The position numbers were made by a program, and so were the translations under genes. Positions 17,444-26,212 of a stretch of DNA of 64,000 nucleotides are shown in pieces. The notes below the pieces were generated by a model, which saw nothing but the letters and a program-made list of their open reading frames with translations, searched no databases and was not told the origin of the DNA. Source of the stretch: Scandinavium sp002470465 (GTDB lineage Bacteria > Pseudomonadota > Gammaproteobacteria > Enterobacterales > Enterobacteriaceae); assembly GCF_040750395.1 (NCBI RefSeq), contig NZ_JBFLVD010000010.1:132570-196569 (forward strand), read 5' to 3'. How positions within the stretch are numbered: the stretch's first letter is position 1; every line of letters starts with the position of its first letter.

Positions 17444-18024
17444 TACAACTTCACCAAACCACTAAAGCCCATAAAGGCCAGAGACATTAACCCTGCGGTG
17501 ACCAGCGCAATGGCGTTACCCTTAAACGGGGCAGGGACATCGGCGACCACCAGACGTTCGCGAATAGCGGCGAACAGCACCATCACCAGCGAGAAACCCA
17601 CCGCCGCGGAGAATCCGTACAGCGCCGATTGCAGAAAATTGTGCCCGAGGTTGATATTTAACAGCGCCACGCCAAGCACCGCGCAGTTGGTAGTGATAAG
17701 CGGCAGGAAAATCCCGAGCAGGCGATAGAGCGCCGGGCTGGTTTTACGCACAACCATTTCGGTGAACTGCACCACCACCGCGATGACCAGAATAAAGGCC
17801 AGCGTGCGCAGGTAAATCAGATTCAGCGGAATGAGGATCCAGGTATCAATCAGCCATGCGCAGACGGAGGCGAGGGTCATCACAAACGTGGTGGCAAGGC
17901 CCATCCCCATCGCCGTTTCCAGTTTTTTGGAAACGCCCATAAATGGACACAGCCCGAGAAACTTCACCAGAACGAAGTTATTCACAAGGACGGTGCCAAC
18001 GAAAAGCAGCAGGTAGTTGGTCAT
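17443..18024 (-). CDS. rsxA: Electron transport complex subunit RsxA
   Basis: 193-residue, six-helix membrane protein; first gene of rsxABCDGE-nth. The NFVLVKFLGLCPFMGVSKK start and the mid-protein CAVLGVALLN segment hold the conserved cysteines of the family. The operon order is exactly that of E. coli, so the whole SoxR-reducing complex is present. No promoter was identified in the 77 bp before it. Confidence 0.96.
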   Translation of the reverse strand: MTNYLLLFVGTVLVNNFVLVKFLGLCPFMGVSKKLETAMGMGLATTFVMTLASVCAWLIDTWILIPLNLIYLRTLAFILVIAVVVQFTEMVVRKTSPALYRLLGIFLPLITTNCAVLGVALLNINLGHNFLQSALYGFSAAVGFSLVMVLFAAIRERLVVADVPAPFKGNAIALVTAGLMSLAFMGFSGLVKL

Positions 18025-18101
18025 AGTGCGCCTGAAACGAAAAAAAGCCGCCTATTATCGGACAAACCGACGCAGGCGACAACAGATTATCTGTAAGGTT
18101 A

Positions 18102-18530
18102 TTACGGCTTAACGAAGGTGCGTTTCACGCGCTCAGAGCGCTTGAAATAGGGCACTAACAGCGCGGTAGCCAGCAGCGGGAAAAGCAGCTGACGTAAGGC
18201 TAACGCATCGGATACCGGAGCGAAGGCAAACGTCTTAACGGCAAGCAGGACCATAATAAGCAACCAGATGATGTAATGCTTTGGCACCAGCCTGCGGCGC
18301 TTAAAGAAAGCCGCTGTCAGCCAAAGGGTGTAGCACCACATGGCTAGGCCAAAAAGCAGTGAGAAGCCGATTAACACCAGATTTGTGGTACTCAGAACCT
18401 TCAGATTCGCGACAAAAAGAACACCGATAAAATTCAGCGTCGTCAGCGTCACGCTTATCAGGGCGACAATAAGCCAGGCCAGCGGGGCAAGCAGCCAGCC
18501 GCCAATACGTTCTGTAGGTTCTGTGGTCAT
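18102..18530 (-). CDS. ydgK: DUF2569 inner-membrane protein YdgK
   Basis: 142 residues with four hydrophobic helices and the family's opening RIGGWLLAPLAWL and internal FFKRRRLVPKHYIIWLL. Orthologous to E. coli YdgK by sequence and by position between cnu and rsxA. Function unknown. Same orientation as rsxA, 77 bp upstream of it, so co-transcription is possible. Confidence 0.92.
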   Translation of the reverse strand: MTTEPTERIGGWLLAPLAWLIVALISVTLTTLNFIGVLFVANLKVLSTTNLVLIGFSLLFGLAMWCYTLWLTAAFFKRRRLVPKHYIIWLLIMVLLAVKTFAFAPVSDALALRQLLFPLLATALLVPYFKRSERVKRTFVKP

Positions 18531-18608
18531 GACCTCTCCGAAATCAGCGTCAGTCAGAAATGCGGGGCGAGAAGTATAAGCAACTGACGCGACAGAAAAC
18601 AGTCTTTA

Positions 18609-18824
18609 TTATTGTACGTAGCGCCACACGGTCTTAGGCACCTGGCCAATATCGTACAAACGACCGCCGGAAACCAGCTCCGCCCGGCGATGATCGGCTG
18701 CGCGATACATATTGACGATTTCCTGAGTGTCGCTGAGTGAATAATTCAGGTGATCAAAAAGCTTTTCCAGACTTTCAAGAGAGCTGATTTTGCGAAATTT
18801 CAATAAATAATCCAAGACGGTCAT
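18609..18824 (-). CDS. cnu: Nucleoid-associated protein Cnu (YdgT)
   Basis: 71-residue member of the Hha/YmoA family, which binds H-NS and StpA and strengthens silencing of foreign genes; Cnu also binds the oriC-linked cnb site. Almost all of the family is conserved (DYLLKFRKISSLESLEKL; MYRAADHRRAELVSGGRL). I use ATG 18824, with GGAAAG 6 bases upstream, rather than the ATG at 18839 that would add 5 residues. Confidence 0.95.
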   Translation of the reverse strand: MTVLDYLLKFRKISSLESLEKLFDHLNYSLSDTQEIVNMYRAADHRRAELVSGGRLYDIGQVPKTVWRYVQ

Positions 18825-18839
18825 GGTAGCGCTTTCCAA

Positions 18840-19048
18840 TTATGCTGTTGTAATTATTAGGTAAATATAACCCGTTAGCGTTCATCATCGGGCCGGTTAT
18901 TCGGGCTGACGGGTCACAAGATGCGCTTAAATTATTTAGGCTATAAGCACCAAAAACAAGCTCAGAAGAGTATTCTGGCCATGTAAAATTTGAATTAGGA
19001 ATTTTCCAGGCGGAATGTCAGGCGCCGGAAGGCGCCTGGGAGAGAAGA
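18840..19048. other. Gap between the GH1 gene and cnu
   Basis: About 210 bases, AT-rich, carrying the cnu promoter region. A GC-rich palindrome (GGCGCCGGAAGGCGCC, 19021-19036) stands 13 bases downstream of the glycosidase stop and may end that transcript, though no clear T-tract follows it. Confidence 0.45.
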
Positions 19049-20449
19049 TTAACGTTGTTCGCCGCGGGTAGCAATCACCTTCTGGTACCAGAAATAGCTC
19101 TTTTTACGTTTTCGGGCCAGATTCTGATGATGATCAACATAAACGAAGCCGTACTGTTTCTTATAACCGTTCAACCAGCTTAGTAGATCAATAAAGGACC
19201 ATGGGTAATAGCCGCGCACATCTGCGCCTTGCAGCATTGCATTTTCCATCGCCGTAATATGCATGCTCAAATAATCAATACGCGGGTCATCAACGATTTC
19301 ACCCTTAATAATAGGGTCTTTTGCGCCCAGGCCATTCTCGGTAATGTACATCGGAATATCACCGTAGCGTTCTTTGATCATCATAATGCCGTCGGTAAGA
19401 CCCTGCGGCCAGATTTCCCAGTCCCAGTCCGTATAAACACCGTCCGGATTGCGCACGAATTTAAACAGGTCCTTAAAGCCGAATTCATTTCCGCTGTTCG
19501 GTTCGCCGTTGTGGTTGCTGGCGGTGCTGGTTTCGCCTGGGTTAGCGACCACGGTTTCGCGGCGATAATAGTTCAGACCGATAAAGTCACAAATATTATC
19601 GCGCAGCAGTGCGTCGTCGCCGGATTCGAAGTGTGGAACGCCCCAAAGCGCCTGCGTTTGCGCAAGTAAATCCTCAGGGTAGTGCCCTTTCAGAACCGGA
19701 TCGTAGAGCCAGTGGGTATGGATAGCATCGGCGATGGCCGTAGCGGCCAGATCTTCCGGGCTGTTGGTTAGCGCCGTATGAGGCTGCAGGACGTTAACGA
19801 AGCCAATCTCACCTTGCACGTTCATCTCACGGAAAGCTTTGACCGCCAGCGCGTGGGCAATGAAGACCTGATGACAGGCCTGCACCGCGCGTGCCGGATC
19901 TTTTACCGAAGGCGGGTGGCTGCCGGTGATATAGCCGTGGCCAATAAATACGATGGTCTCGTTGAACGTTGCCCACAGTTTTACGCGGTCTCCATAGCGC
20001 GAGTAGCACAGACGTGCATACTCCTCGAAGGCTTTTGCCGTAGCGCGGGCTTCCCAGCCGCCTTCATCCTGTAAGGCCTGCGGCAGGTCCCAGTGATAGA
20101 GCGTAATCATCGGCACGATGTTGTGAGCCAGCAGGGCGTCGATCAAATCGCTGTAGAATTTGATCCCGGCTTCATTGACTTCACCGCGGCCGTTTGGCAA
20201 CAGACGTGGCCAGGAAATAGAAAATCGGTAGCTTTGCAGACCCATTTCGGCCATCAGCGCCACGTCTTCCTGCATGCGGTGATAGTGATCGACGGCGACA
20301 TCACCGTTGGTGTTCTGGTAAGTCGTTCCCGGCAGATGAGAAAACACATCCCAGATGGATAACCCTTTACCGTCTTCGTTATGTGCGCCTTCAACCTGAT
20401 ACGCGGCGGTTGCTGCGCCCCAGAGAAAGTCTTTTGGAAATGCGGCCAT
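19049..20449 (-). CDS. Family 1 glycoside hydrolase, (6-phospho-)beta-glucosidase
   Basis: 466-residue single-domain (beta/alpha)8 enzyme. Acid/base glutamate in TFNE (about residue 163), nucleophile glutamate in ITENG (about residue 370), and the N-terminal family signature FLWGAATAAYQVEGA. The C-terminal KKSYFWYQKVI resembles the phosphate-binding Lys/Tyr loop of 6-phospho-beta-glucosidases, but the preceding SWLNGYKKQYGF keeps the Trp typical of free-sugar enzymes, so the substrate is open. No PTS permease is adjacent, and the gene lies alone between cnu and blr, which are neighbours in E. coli. Likely a gained gene. Confidence 0.9.
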   Translation of the reverse strand: MAAFPKDFLWGAATAAYQVEGAHNEDGKGLSIWDVFSHLPGTTYQNTNGDVAVDHYHRMQEDVALMAEMGLQSYRFSISWPRLLPNGRGEVNEAGIKFYSDLIDALLAHNIVPMITLYHWDLPQALQDEGGWEARATAKAFEEYARLCYSRYGDRVKLWATFNETIVFIGHGYITGSHPPSVKDPARAVQACHQVFIAHALAVKAFREMNVQGEIGFVNVLQPHTALTNSPEDLAATAIADAIHTHWLYDPVLKGHYPEDLLAQTQALWGVPHFESGDDALLRDNICDFIGLNYYRRETVVANPGETSTASNHNGEPNSGNEFGFKDLFKFVRNPDGVYTDWDWEIWPQGLTDGIMMIKERYGDIPMYITENGLGAKDPIIKGEIVDDPRIDYLSMHITAMENAMLQGADVRGYYPWSFIDLLSWLNGYKKQYGFVYVDHHQNLARKRKKSYFWYQKVIATRGEQR

Positions 20450-20559
20450 GACACGCTCCTTATCGATAAGATAAAAGCAGTGTACGGAGGGGAAATGTAA
20501 ATCTGCAACCGGTTTCAGAAACCGGTTGCATAGTTGCGACCAGGGTCACTTTCTGACAA

Positions 20560-20703
20560 TCACTTGTGCGGCGTCGTAGCCGTAGTGGGGGCTTCTGGTG
20601 TCTGGTAGTTATCAATGTGATGCGCTGCAATCAGCAGCAATACGCAAACCCCAAGCACAATCCAGCCCACCAGCTCGACGATGCGGTTAAATACCATAGT
20701 CAT
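20560..20703 (-). CDS. blr: Small divisome-associated membrane protein Blr
   Basis: A one-helix protein of about 45 residues. NRIVELVGWIVLGV and HHIDNYQTPE match E. coli Blr (41 residues), whose loss raises beta-lactam sensitivity and which binds FtsL and other divisome proteins. The frame opens further upstream (to 20781), but family length favours starting at the ATG at 20703 or 20697; GGAG stands 12 bases before the first. The C-terminus is slightly longer and Thr/Pro-rich. Confidence 0.82.
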   Translation of the reverse strand: MTMVFNRIVELVGWIVLGVCVLLLIAAHHIDNYQTPEAPTTATTPHK

Positions 20704-20906
20704 AACAATCACTGTCTCCAAAAATCCAGCCAGGAATGTTACCAGGAACACTGCGTTCAGGCCAGGGCGGGAAACGAGCAATCTGCATCATTTTTCACCA
20801 TCTGTTGAAAGTTTAAGACGCTCGCGAGAGCGAATTGTTAATAAACAGTTGTGAGGTTCTGACAGATGTTGTGAAATGACAGCCATCCACAGATGAGGGC
20901 GAAAAC

Positions 20907-21947
20907 ATGAGTGACACTATCCGCGTCGGATTAATTGGCTATGGCTACGCGAGTAAAACCTTCCACGCACCGCTGATTAGCGGCACGCCAGGCATGGAGC
21001 TGGCGGCGGTTTCCAGCAGTGACGAAGCGAAGGTCAAGGCAGACTGGCCGGGCGTGAAGGTCGTTTCGGAGCCGAAGCATCTGTTTAACGACCCGACCAT
21101 TGATTTAATTGTCATTCCTACGCCAAACGATACCCACTTCCCGCTGGCGAAAGCCGTACTGGAAGCGGGCAAGCATGTAGTGGTGGATAAACCCTTTACC
21201 GTGACACTGTCACAGGCACGTGAGCTGGACGCGCTGGCGCGCGGCCTGGGCCGTCTGCTTTCGGTATTCCACAACCGCCGCTGGGACAGCGATTTCCTGA
21301 CTGTGAAGCAGCTGATTGCCGAAGGTCAGCTTGGTGAAGTGACCTTTTTTGAATCGCACTTTGACCGCTACCGCCCGGAAGTCCGCAACCGCTGGCGTGA
21401 ACAGGGCGGCCCGGGGAGCGGTATCTGGTACGACTTAGGCCCGCATCTGCTGGATCAGGCCATCAATCTGTTTGGCCTGCCGGTGAGTCTGACTGTCGAT
21501 CTGGCGCAGCTCCGTCCGGGCGCACAGTCTACGGACTATTTCCATGCGGTGTTAACCTATCCGCAGCGCCGTGTGGTGCTGCATGGCACGCTGCTGGCCG
21601 CGGCAGAATCGGCGCGTTATATCGTACACGGCACCCGTGCGAGCTACGTGAAATACGGTCTTGATCCACAGGAAGAACGTCTGAAAAACGGTGAACGCCT
21701 GCCGCAGGAAGACTGGGGCTACGACATGCGTGATGGCGTACTGACCCGCGTGGACGGTGACGATCGCACCGAAGAAACCTGGCTGACGGTGCCGGGCAAC
21801 TATCCGGCATACTATGCGGGTATTCGCGATGCCCTGAACGGTAACGGTGAAAATCCGGTTCCGGCGAGCCAGGCGATTCAGATTATGGAATTGATTGAGC
21901 TGGGCATTGAGTCGGCGAAGCACCGCTCAACGCTGAGCCTGACCTGA
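20907..21947 (+). CDS. ydgJ: Gfo/Idh/MocA-family oxidoreductase YdgJ
   Basis: 346 residues as in E. coli YdgJ. The N-terminal Rossmann fold has GLIGYGYASKTFHAP (residues 8-22) and the family EKP-like motif appears as VVDKPFTVT; the C-terminal domain contains a conserved DLGPHLLDQA. Expected to oxidise or reduce a sugar or inositol-type substrate with NAD(P). Physiological substrate unknown. Divergent from blr. Confidence 0.93.
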   Translation: MSDTIRVGLIGYGYASKTFHAPLISGTPGMELAAVSSSDEAKVKADWPGVKVVSEPKHLFNDPTIDLIVIPTPNDTHFPLAKAVLEAGKHVVVDKPFTVTLSQARELDALARGLGRLLSVFHNRRWDSDFLTVKQLIAEGQLGEVTFFESHFDRYRPEVRNRWREQGGPGSGIWYDLGPHLLDQAINLFGLPVSLTVDLAQLRPGAQSTDYFHAVLTYPQRRVVLHGTLLAAAESARYIVHGTRASYVKYGLDPQEERLKNGERLPQEDWGYDMRDGVLTRVDGDDRTEETWLTVPGNYPAYYAGIRDALNGNGENPVPASQAIQIMELIELGIESAKHRSTLSLT

Positions 21948-21973
21948 GTGCAGCTATTGAGGCGCACGCTGAT

Positions 21974-22008
21974 GCCCTCACCCCAACCCTCTCCCACGGG
22001 AGAGGGCG
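21974..22008. repeat. Enterobacterial intergenic repeat
   Basis: CCCTCACCCCAACCCTC followed by TCCCACGGGAGAGGG forms a compact palindrome of a type common between genes in Enterobacter and Klebsiella. It lies 27 bases after the ydgJ stop. Confidence 0.6.
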
Positions 22009-22014
22009 CAAACA

Positions 22015-22042
22015 CTAAAAACGGCAACCGAAGTTGCCGCTT
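22015..22042 (-). terminator. Terminator for leftward add transcript
   Basis: CGGCAAC-CGAA-GTTGCCG (22022-22039); minus-strand T5 follows from the adjoining AAAAA. UUCG-class tetraloop on the minus strand. Confidence 0.7.
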
Positions 22043-22083
22043 TGCATTTACCTCCGCCACCTGGCAATATGCAGAGCATAAAG

Positions 22084-22110
22084 AGCCGGGACATTCTCCC
22101 GGCTTTTTTA
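22084..22110 (+). terminator. Terminator with T-tract toward add
   Basis: AGCCGGGA / TCCCGGCT stem (22084-22091 with 22097-22104) followed by T6 on the + strand. It would end rightward ydgJ transcription just before the add stop codon. Confidence 0.75.
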
Positions 22111-23106
22111 CGCCTGTACTTTCTTAATCAGCGCCTGTTTTTCCTGCGCCGAAAGAAACGCGATTTCCAGCCCGTTAATTTGCGCCTGGCGAATTTGTGC
22201 CGCCGACAAACCTGCTGCCGGAGCCGCAACCTCATATTCATGAATCAGATCAACGCCCTGAACTGCCGGATCGTCGGTATTCAGCGAGGCCAGCACGCCG
22301 TGCTCGAGGAATGTTTTCAGCGGATGACGCGCCAGCTCTGCTACGGTGCTGGTCTGAATGTTGGAGGTCAGGCAGGATTCAATCCCGATGCGCTGTTCAA
22401 CGAGGAAATCCATCAGGGCAGGATCTTCAACGGCCTTCACGCCGTGACCGATGCGCTCCGCGCCCAGTTCACGAATCGCCTGCCAGATGCTTTCCGGGCC
22501 AGCGGCTTCGCCGGCGTGTACGGTAATGCGCCAGCCTGCATCGCGTGCGCGGTTGAAATGATTCAGGAACAGGCTGCCCGGGAAACCGAGTTCATCGCCC
22601 GCCAGATCGAGCGCGGTAATGCCATCGCGGTGGGCAAGCAGGGCATTAAGCTCCTGTTCGCAGGCGGCTTCGCCAAAAGTGCGGCTCATGATGCCAATCA
22701 GGTTTGCCTTTACCGGGAAATCACGGCAGCCTTCCTGCACGCCGGCGATCACAGCTTCCACCACGCCAGCAACAGGCAGATTGTGGGCCATTGCCATGTA
22801 GCGTGGGGAGAAGCGCAGCTCGACGTAATCAATGCCGTTGCGGGCAGCGTCTTCAATGTTTTCCCATGCAACGCGACGACAGGCGTCTAAATCGGCCAGG
22901 ACTTTGACCCCCCAGTCGAGTTTGCTGAGGAAGCTCACCAGATCGGGTTCAAGGCTGGTAACCTGCACGTGCGGACGCAACGCGTCCAGCGAGTCAGCAG
23001 GCAGGGCAATATTATGCTGGCGACCGAGTTCGAGAATGGTTTGTGCGCGAATGTTGCCATCAAGGTGGCGGTGAATGTCTGTCAGGGGCAGGTCTTTATG
23101 AATCAT
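22108..23106 (-). CDS. add: Adenosine deaminase
   Basis: Deaminates adenosine and deoxyadenosine to inosine in purine salvage. 332 residues with the zinc ligands HRHLDG (about residues 12-17), TVHAGE (catalytic Glu about residue 200) and NTDDP near residue 278. Near-identical to E. coli Add and in the conserved place between ydgJ and malY. Confidence 0.97.
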   Translation of the reverse strand: MIHKDLPLTDIHRHLDGNIRAQTILELGRQHNIALPADSLDALRPHVQVTSLEPDLVSFLSKLDWGVKVLADLDACRRVAWENIEDAARNGIDYVELRFSPRYMAMAHNLPVAGVVEAVIAGVQEGCRDFPVKANLIGIMSRTFGEAACEQELNALLAHRDGITALDLAGDELGFPGSLFLNHFNRARDAGWRITVHAGEAAGPESIWQAIRELGAERIGHGVKAVEDPALMDFLVEQRIGIESCLTSNIQTSTVAELARHPLKTFLEHGVLASLNTDDPAVQGVDLIHEYEVAAPAAGLSAAQIRQAQINGLEIAFLSAQEKQALIKKVQA

Positions 23107-23204
23107 GGTCGCACTCTTTTTTTAGGTAAAGTGCGACACATTATAAAGCCAAAACGGCGCTAAAAGCTATTTTGCGCAACGAAAAACTCTGTTGCGCAAC
23201 AGAA

Positions 23205-24377
23205 TCAGCGGACGGCGTGCAGTGCGTTAATCAGCGCCTGAACGCCTTTCTCAAGTTTGCTGCGTGGGCACCCGGCATTAAGACGTACAAAACCGTTACC
23301 TTCTTCTCCGTAGGTATATCCTGGCATGATGGCGACCTTTTGCTGCTCAATCAGTACTTTTTGCAGTAGCTTGTCGTCAACGTGTAGCGGGCGTAAATCA
23401 ATCCACGCCAGGTAAGTCGACTCTGGCGGCTGCCAGTTGAGTTCCGGGAAAGCGGTATTCAGCTCGTGGGCGATATAGCGCATATTTTCCTGCAAATAAT
23501 CCCGCAGGGCATCCAGCCAGGATTCACCTTTTCCGTAGGCGGCAATGTGTGCGATAACCGCCGGAATCGATGGCGAGGAGAGCCCGTCACGGCCTTTCAG
23601 GGCATTCAGGTATCCGTCGCGGGAGGATTGTTCACCAATCAGCCCGTAAGCTCCGGTAAGGGCTGGAATATTGAAGCTTTTCGAGCCGGAGGTAAACAGT
23701 GCCCAGTCGTTCTGCGCCACCTCGCACCAGGGAATATGGCGACGCCCGTTCCAGGTCATATCCATATGAATTTCGTCGCTGATAACCTTCACGCCATGCT
23801 TCTGGCACAGGCTGGCAATCGTGCTCAGCTCTTCGCGCGTCCACACTTTGCCGGTCGGGTTATGTGGGCTGCACAGCAGCAGAATTTTGTTGCGTGGTTC
23901 TGCAAGGACGCTTTCCAGCAGCGCCATATCGCAGAACCAGCCTTCGCCGGTGTGGTGCAGCGGCACGGCGGCGATAGTGCGCTTATTGCCTTCAATGGCT
24001 TTGTAGAAGGCATCGTAAGCGGGGGTATGCACCACGATGCCGTCGCCTTCGTCGGACCACTGACGGATCATCTGCGAAACCATGTAGATAACCGACGGGC
24101 CGTACACGATATGGTCGGTATCGATGATGCTGTCGAAACGCTTGCGGAACCAGTGCTGGATTGCACCGAGAAACTCATCGTTTTTCCAGCGGCTGTAGCC
24201 GAGCACGCCGTGGCTGAGACGCTGGCTGATGGCCTCCAGCACGCAAGGCGCGGTGGCGAAATCCATGTCGGAGATGGTGAAGGGTAGCAAATCGGCGGTG
24301 CCAAAGCGGTCGGCAACGTAATCCCACTGGGTACACCAGGTGCCGTGGCGATCGATAACCGTTGAGAAATCAAACAT
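23205..24377 (-). CDS. malY: Cystathionine beta-lyase / maltose regulon modulator MalY
   Basis: PLP enzyme of aminotransferase fold; in E. coli it cleaves cystathionine and, separately, binds and holds MalT inactive. SGSKSFNIPAL carries the PLP lysine (about residue 233); SPHNPTGKVW and the C-terminal RLNAGCPR are conserved. I use the ATG at 24377 (390 residues, MFDFSTV...), equal to E. coli; two upstream in-frame starts lack better support. 70 bp after malX in the malXY operon. Confidence 0.95.
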   Translation of the reverse strand: MFDFSTVIDRHGTWCTQWDYVADRFGTADLLPFTISDMDFATAPCVLEAISQRLSHGVLGYSRWKNDEFLGAIQHWFRKRFDSIIDTDHIVYGPSVIYMVSQMIRQWSDEGDGIVVHTPAYDAFYKAIEGNKRTIAAVPLHHTGEGWFCDMALLESVLAEPRNKILLLCSPHNPTGKVWTREELSTIASLCQKHGVKVISDEIHMDMTWNGRRHIPWCEVAQNDWALFTSGSKSFNIPALTGAYGLIGEQSSRDGYLNALKGRDGLSSPSIPAVIAHIAAYGKGESWLDALRDYLQENMRYIAHELNTAFPELNWQPPESTYLAWIDLRPLHVDDKLLQKVLIEQQKVAIMPGYTYGEEGNGFVRLNAGCPRSKLEKGVQALINALHAVR

Positions 24378-24447
24378 GGGAAACTCCATTTCGGTCAAAC
24401 GAGGAATAACACATTTTCCCCCTCCAGGACGAAGGGGGAAAGGGGAT

Positions 24448-26040
24448 TTACGCCTGAACAGGGCTCATCAGTGAGGATAATTCATCTTTTACCGACTGAA
24501 CCTGCGGCCCAATCACAACCTGCAGGCTGTGCTCGTTGAGCTTAACCACACCGATAGCGCGGTTGGCTTTCAGCGCATCAGCGTCAACTTTGCTCATATC
24601 CTCAATGGACAGACGCAGACGGGTCAGGCAGTTGTCGAGGCTGGAAATGTTCTCCGCGCCACCGAGCGCAGCGAGGATCGCCGGGGTGTTGTAGCCGGAT
24701 TTCCCGGTCACGCCTGCGACCGCTTTTTCTACGCTGGACGCAGTTTCGATATCCCGGCCCGGCGTTTTGATGTTAAAGCGGGTGATGGCGAAGCGGAAGA
24801 TAACGTAGTAAACCGCAAACCAGATAGCCGCAACAACCGGCACCAGATACCACTTGGTGGCCAGGCCGTGCAGGATCCCGAATACCACGAAATCGATGAC
24901 GTTGCCGTCAGTGTTACCGATGGTCACACCCAGAACAGCCATCACGGTGAAGCCAAGGCCGGTCAGCAGCGCGTGGATAACAAACAATACCGGAGCCACG
25001 AACAGGAACAGGAATTCAATCGGCTCTGTGGTTCCACCCACGACGCAGGCAATCACGCCGGAGATGAGCAGCCCTTTAATTTTGTGACGGTTTTCCGGAC
25101 GAGCACAGTGGTACATCGCCAGTGCCGCACCCGGCAGGCCGCCGAGGAAGGCAGGCATTTTCCCCTGAGACAGGAAGCGGGTGGCGCTTTCAGAGAAGCC
25201 GTGAGTGGTCGGGCAGCTCAGCTGCGCCTGGAAGATAGTCAGCGCGCCGCTAACGGAATGACCGCAGACGTCCATGGTGCCGCCCGCTTCGGTGAAGCGA
25301 ATCAGGGCAACCAGAATATGCTGCAGACCGAACGGTAACAGCAGGCGTTCACCGGTCCCGAAGATCATTGGCCCGAATTCGCCCGCGCTGTTAATCACAT
25401 AGCCCAGGCCGTTAATGCCTTTAGCAAAGAAAGGCCAGATAAGCGGGATAGCCAGGCCGACCAGACCGAGTACCAGAGTGGTGATGATGGGGACAAAGCG
25501 GGTGCCGCCAAAGAACGCCAGCGCATCCGGCAGACGAATCGTGTGAAAACGCTCGTGCAGCATCCACACAATAACGCCACAAATCACCGCGCCCAGGATA
25601 CCGGTATCGATGGACTGGATACCAATAATGCTCTGGATGTTGTTGGCTTTCAGGATAGCCGCATCTGTTGTCGGCAGAATACCTTTCGCGGTCAACCAGA
25701 AGTTGACCGACAGATTCATGACTGCGTAACCCACAAAGCCCGCAAATGCCGCAACGCCTTTGTTATCGCGCGCCAGCCCCAGCGGGATGGCGATACAGAA
25801 CATCACCGGCAGGAAGCTGAAGGCGAATGAGCCCATTTTGCTCATCCACATGAAGAGCGCCTGCAGGAACGGAGTGTCCAGCCACGGCAGTAGCGTGGTG
25901 ACGTCATGGCTGCTCAGCGAGCTGCCGATCCCCATCATGATCCCGCAGAATGAGAGAAGTGCCACTGGCAACATGAAGGTCTTACCCAACTGCTGGAAAA
26001 ATTCCCAGACGGTGGTCTTAGGTGCTGCTTTCGCCGTCAT
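24448..26040 (-). CDS. malX: PTS glucose/maltose-type EIICB permease MalX
   Basis: 530-residue PTS permease. The IIC membrane domain (about residues 1-390) contains GTRFVPI and the GGTTEPIEFLF sugar-binding motif; the IIB domain ends the protein, with its phosphorylated Cys in the SLDNCLTRLRL motif (about residue 475). I chose ATG 26040 (MTAKAAPK...), matching E. coli; the frame opens earlier. It is repressed by MalI, whose operators lie 54 and 133 bp upstream. Confidence 0.95.
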   Translation of the reverse strand: MTAKAAPKTTVWEFFQQLGKTFMLPVALLSFCGIMMGIGSSLSSHDVTTLLPWLDTPFLQALFMWMSKMGSFAFSFLPVMFCIAIPLGLARDNKGVAAFAGFVGYAVMNLSVNFWLTAKGILPTTDAAILKANNIQSIIGIQSIDTGILGAVICGVIVWMLHERFHTIRLPDALAFFGGTRFVPIITTLVLGLVGLAIPLIWPFFAKGINGLGYVINSAGEFGPMIFGTGERLLLPFGLQHILVALIRFTEAGGTMDVCGHSVSGALTIFQAQLSCPTTHGFSESATRFLSQGKMPAFLGGLPGAALAMYHCARPENRHKIKGLLISGVIACVVGGTTEPIEFLFLFVAPVLFVIHALLTGLGFTVMAVLGVTIGNTDGNVIDFVVFGILHGLATKWYLVPVVAAIWFAVYYVIFRFAITRFNIKTPGRDIETASSVEKAVAGVTGKSGYNTPAILAALGGAENISSLDNCLTRLRLSIEDMSKVDADALKANRAIGVVKLNEHSLQVVIGPQVQSVKDELSSLMSPVQA

Positions 26041-26093
26041 AAAACGACTCCTTGTCCTGATAAAACTGTTGTAGTTGTAGAATGCAGCGGAAA

Positions 26094-26109
26094 GATAAAA
26101 CGTTTTACC
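26094..26109. promoter_or_regulatory. MalI operator upstream of malX
   Basis: GATAAAACGTTTTACC, one base from the perfect palindrome near malI. The sequence matches the MalI site reported for E. coli. Located where it would overlap the malX promoter. Confidence 0.85.
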
Positions 26110-26116
26110 TAATTTT

Positions 26117-26136
26117 AGTGCGAGCAAAATCACATA
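26117..26136. promoter_or_regulatory. CRP site in the malX-malI intergenic region
   Basis: TGCGA-N6-TCACA (26119-26134) between the two MalI operators, one mismatch from the TGTGA-N6-TCACA consensus. E. coli malX and malI are CRP dependent, so this fits activation of one or both divergent genes. Confidence 0.6.
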
Positions 26137-26172
26137 ATCAAACGATAATAAGGTTTATAAATATAACCTATT

Positions 26173-26188
26173 GATAAAACGTTTTATC
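26173..26188. promoter_or_regulatory. MalI operator at malI
   Basis: Perfect 16-bp palindrome GATAAAACGTTTTATC, 25 bp before the malI start. Expected to mediate MalI autorepression. Confidence 0.88.
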
Positions 26189-26212
26189 GCTACACGGGAG
26201 TGGCATCGGCGC

